From NCBI GenBank assembly GCA_025359915.1, contig JANYDE010000042.1, positions 1 to 64,000 on the forward strand: a stretch of DNA of 64,000 bases, in the 5' to 3' direction. Positions within the stretch are counted from its first letter, which is position 1. The number at the start of each line of letters is the position of its first letter. This document shows positions 61,944 through 64,000 of this stretch, in pieces. A program made the position numbers and the translations under genes. The DNA comes from Chamaesiphon sp. 336R_metabinner_41 (lineage in GTDB: Bacteria > Cyanobacteriota > Cyanobacteriia > Cyanobacteriales > Chamaesiphonaceae). The notes under the pieces are model-generated. The model did not search any database. It had not been told where the DNA came from and was given only the letters and a program-made list of their open reading frames with translations.

Positions 61944-64000
61944 TTAAACTTGGAATTGGGCGACTTTTTCTTCGAGCTTCTTGGCAACTTGAGAGGTTGC
62001 TTGCATCGAAGCAGCCATTTGACTGGAGAAAGCCGAGCGTTCTTCGGAGGCTAAGGTTACTTGCTGCATTAGTTGCGTCACTACTTTTGCTGTCTCGGCT
62101 TGAGAGACAGTCGCGGTGGAAATCGAACTCATAAGGGTGTTGATTTCTTGGGATTTTTGGAGCATTTGGTTGAGTTTTTGCTTGGTGGTTTCGACGGAGC
62201 GAGTTCCGTCTACGACTTGGGTGGTACCTAGCTCCATTACTTCGGCGACATCTTTGGTTTCGGCTTGAATTGCGGCGACAATTTGGGCGATTTCGCGGGT
62301 AGCAGCGGCGGATTGCTCGGCTAGTGCGCCGACTTGCTCGGCGACGACGGTGAAACCTTGCCCTTGCTCTCCGGCGCGGCTGGCTTCGACACTGGCGTTA
62401 ATTGCCAGGAGGTTGGTTTTGAGGGCGATTTCTTCGATGAGGGTGACTACTTGGGAAATCTTTTGGGAGGATTCGCCGAGTCGTTTCATTTTCTTGGCGG
62501 TTTCGCCGACGGTGGTGCGGAGACTGAGGATGCTATTGACGGTTTGAGTCATCGCTGCGTTACCTTCCTGGGCGACAGAATAAGCATCGTTGGCGATCGA
62601 GGATGCTTGATTGGCATTGGTAGCAACGGTTTGAATCGAATCAGTCATTTGCTCGAAGGAGTTAAATGTGCCGCGAATTTCGGCGGCTTCGGAGATGGCT
62701 TGGGCGGAGAGTTGGCGGATATCTTGCTGGTTGGAGCCGAGGGAAACGCTTACTAGCCCTGTACCTTGCTTAACTTCGATCGCGATATCTCTCAAGCTAT
62801 CAATGACGGCGTTAAATAAATCGGCGACTGTACTTAATTCTAATGAGTCCAAACTCGCCCGTACTGTCAGATCTCCGTTTGTCGCGCCTTCGATTTCGGT
62901 AACTAGATTAAAGATGCCGAGTTCTAATTCTTCTCGTTGTTGGCGTTGCTGCTCGACTTCTTGCTGACGAGCCTGGAGGTTAGCATCAACGTTTTGCGCC
63001 ATCTGATTTAAGTTGCGGGTGAGTACACCAACCTCATCTTGACGATCGTTTTCTTCTAATCTTACGCCAGACTGTCCTGAGGCAATTCGATCGGCAAATT
63101 GAGTCAGGCGACGAATCGGCTGGGAGATCGATCGATCTGTCGGAGCCAATACCAGTATCCCCACTACCAACAGCAGAATCCCCCCACCGATGCCATAACC
63201 TGTAAAAGCGATCGTTTGGAGGTTGAGATCTACTTTCGTCTGTGGTTCGCCCACATAGGCAATTCCAATCGGTTTTGCAGTAGTAGGATCGAGCTGTTGG
63301 TGTCGATCGTACAACGGCGCGTAACCCGTCAGATAATTAATCCCAATAATATTCGCATCACCCAAAAATACCTTACCTTGCTTCAATACCTTGTCAGCAA
63401 CAGCTTTCGAGACTCTTGTACCGATCGCCCGTGTCGTTTTATCTGCATAGGGCACATTGGTACTCACCCGCCAATCCTGGGCGAATAGAGTCGCTGTAGC
63501 CACCCCTGTTTCACTCTTGAGTCGATCGACAAGATCGTAATTGCGGTTGACTAATGTTCCCACAATCGCCGCCCCAACCTGTTTACCATTCACCCGAATC
63601 GGTTGCACCGACATCAGCACAAACCCCACCTTACCGCCATCAACATCAAAAGTCCCCTCTGGATAAGGCTGTTTCAACTCTGGTAAACCTTGAGTTACTT
63701 GCGATCGAATCCCAATTCCTGCTTGTTTATCCAGCCCTAACCGTTGCAATGACTGGCTTTTAATCAATTCTACGCCGGAGAGCGATCGAGATTTTGTCAG
63801 CGCATCTTGAATAATTCCAATCTCGCCCAGCTCAATCCCCGTTTTACTCGGTACAGGCGTAAACTGAGTTGCAGCCATTTTCTCGGTAGGTAACGCCGAA
63901 TACTTCGCGAAATCATCCCGCACCATCTGGACAGATTGGGCGATAGTTTGACCTTTACTATTTATAATCAAATAGAAACTAGCATTAGACTTCAGCTCTT
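61944..64000 (-). CDS. Methyl-accepting chemotaxis protein, 5' end outside window
   Basis: At least 685 residues, open to the right edge. The N-terminal part is a periplasmic dCache/sCache-like sensor region ([26 protein letters not shown]). A membrane helix ([17 protein letters not shown]), HAMP, and a cytoplasmic signalling domain with the hairpin tip [30 protein letters not shown] follow. It resembles PixJ-type receptors but shows no GAF chromophore domain in the visible part. It precedes the CheA gene on the same strand, so they likely form one taxis operon. The start lies beyond 64000; a TTG at 63971 is not the likely start because the frame continues. Confidence 0.93.
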   Translation of the reverse strand, partial: ELKSNASFYLIINSKGQTIAQSVQMVRDDFAKYSALPTEKMAATQFTPVPSKTGIELGEIGIIQDALTKSRSLSGVELIKSQSLQRLGLDKQAGIGIRSQVTQGLPELKQPYPEGTFDVDGGKVGFVLMSVQPIRVNGKQVGAAIVGTLVNRNYDLVDRLKSETGVATATLFAQDWRVSTNVPYADKTTRAIGTRVSKAVADKVLKQGKVFLGDANIIGINYLTGYAPLYDRHQQLDPTTAKPIGIAYVGEPQTKVDLNLQTIAFTGYGIGGGILLLVVGILVLAPTDRSISQPIRRLTQFADRIASGQSGVRLEENDRQDEVGVLTRNLNQMAQNVDANLQARQQEVEQQRQQREELELGIFNLVTEIEGATNGDLTVRASLDSLELSTVADLFNAVIDSLRDIAIEVKQGTGLVSVSLGSNQQDIRQLSAQAISEAAEIRGTFNSFEQMTDSIQTVATNANQASSIANDAYSVAQEGNAAMTQTVNSILSLRTTVGETAKKMKRLGESSQKISQVVTLIEEIALKTNLLAINASVEASRAGEQGQGFTVVAEQVGALAEQSAAATREIAQIVAAIQAETKDVAEVMELGTTQVVDGTRSVETTKQKLNQMLQKSQEINTLMSSISTATVSQAETAKVVTQLMQQVTLASEERSAFSSQMAASMQATSQVAKKLEEKVAQFQV

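Overview
The window looks like about 64 kb of a cyanobacterial chromosome. Support comes from gene content: a DUF3110 protein, a PatA-type response regulator, a PixL/PixJ-like taxis pair, NB-ARC/WD40 STAND proteins, a GET3/ArsA ATPase with a C-terminal Hsp20-like tail, biosynthetic SpeA, a phytol kinase-like protein and heptameric tandem repeats. CGATCG is very dense, often as CTCGATCGAG inside genes, which resembles the HIP1 biology of cyanobacteria but with a shifted flank. I cannot name the genus. There are no rRNA genes and one tRNA (Gly, UCC).

Layout. 1-1049: possible end of a truncated gene, then a CRISPR array of 13 repeats and 12 spacers; no cas genes are visible. 1107-4568: Ca2+/H+ exchanger, a small exported protein, IlvA. 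4726-10614 (mostly minus strand): a giant PilX/HpsA-like pseudopilin protein, a caspase-fold protein lacking both catalytic residues, a CheW protein; then tRNA-Gly. 11063-18122: PpiC-type isomerase, MBL hydrolase, TldD/PmbA-like protein, a DUF697 GTPase divergent from ArsA, an outer-membrane barrel protein. 18638-21382: ValS. 21439-28417 is the most accessory-looking stretch: a GxxExxY gene inside perfect 28-bp inverted repeats, an XRE-like protein, nested repeats, a 14-WD-repeat STAND NTPase, a 166-bp hairpin element, a membrane NYN nuclease and a truncated DUF72 gene. 28432-34771: two tandem LepB, PyrC, phytol kinase-like, YidD, VanX-type dipeptidase, DUF3110, a Hen1 relic and a MEKHLA protein. 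34779-41943: Hpt protein plus PatA-like regulator, class A PBP, PD-(D/E)XK nuclease and a protein resembling a degenerate Shedu-type nuclease. 42087-44860: LipA, ZnuA-like lipoprotein, a perfect 7-1-7 Fur/Zur-type box, and two small exported CxCxxC proteins, one with an in-frame stop. 44902-52186: GpsA, a second DUF697 GTPase, SRPBCC, a hypothetical, an alpha/beta hydrolase and a membrane-anchored Mur ligase. 52401-53921: an intact IS4-type element. 53978-58425: M23 and M15 peptidases and SpeA. 58615-64000: hybrid CheA and an MCP cut by the right edge.

Functional themes. Envelope and peptidoglycan functions recur (PBP1a, VanX, M15, M23, Mur ligase, LepB pair, YidD, pseudopilin). A taxis/two-component theme is scattered over four sites (CheW, Hpt, PatA-like, CheA, MCP). 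The zinc locus at 43-45 kb is the best candidate for an undescribed small system: a divergent promoter region with a Zur-type operator between a zinc-binding lipoprotein gene and a pair of small exported Cys-motif proteins. The window is unusually rich in intergenic repeats: at least six dispersed palindromic families and many 7- or 8-bp tandem arrays placed directly at start or stop codons. Several gene relics (DUF72, Hen1) abut such sequence or lie in gaps between genes.
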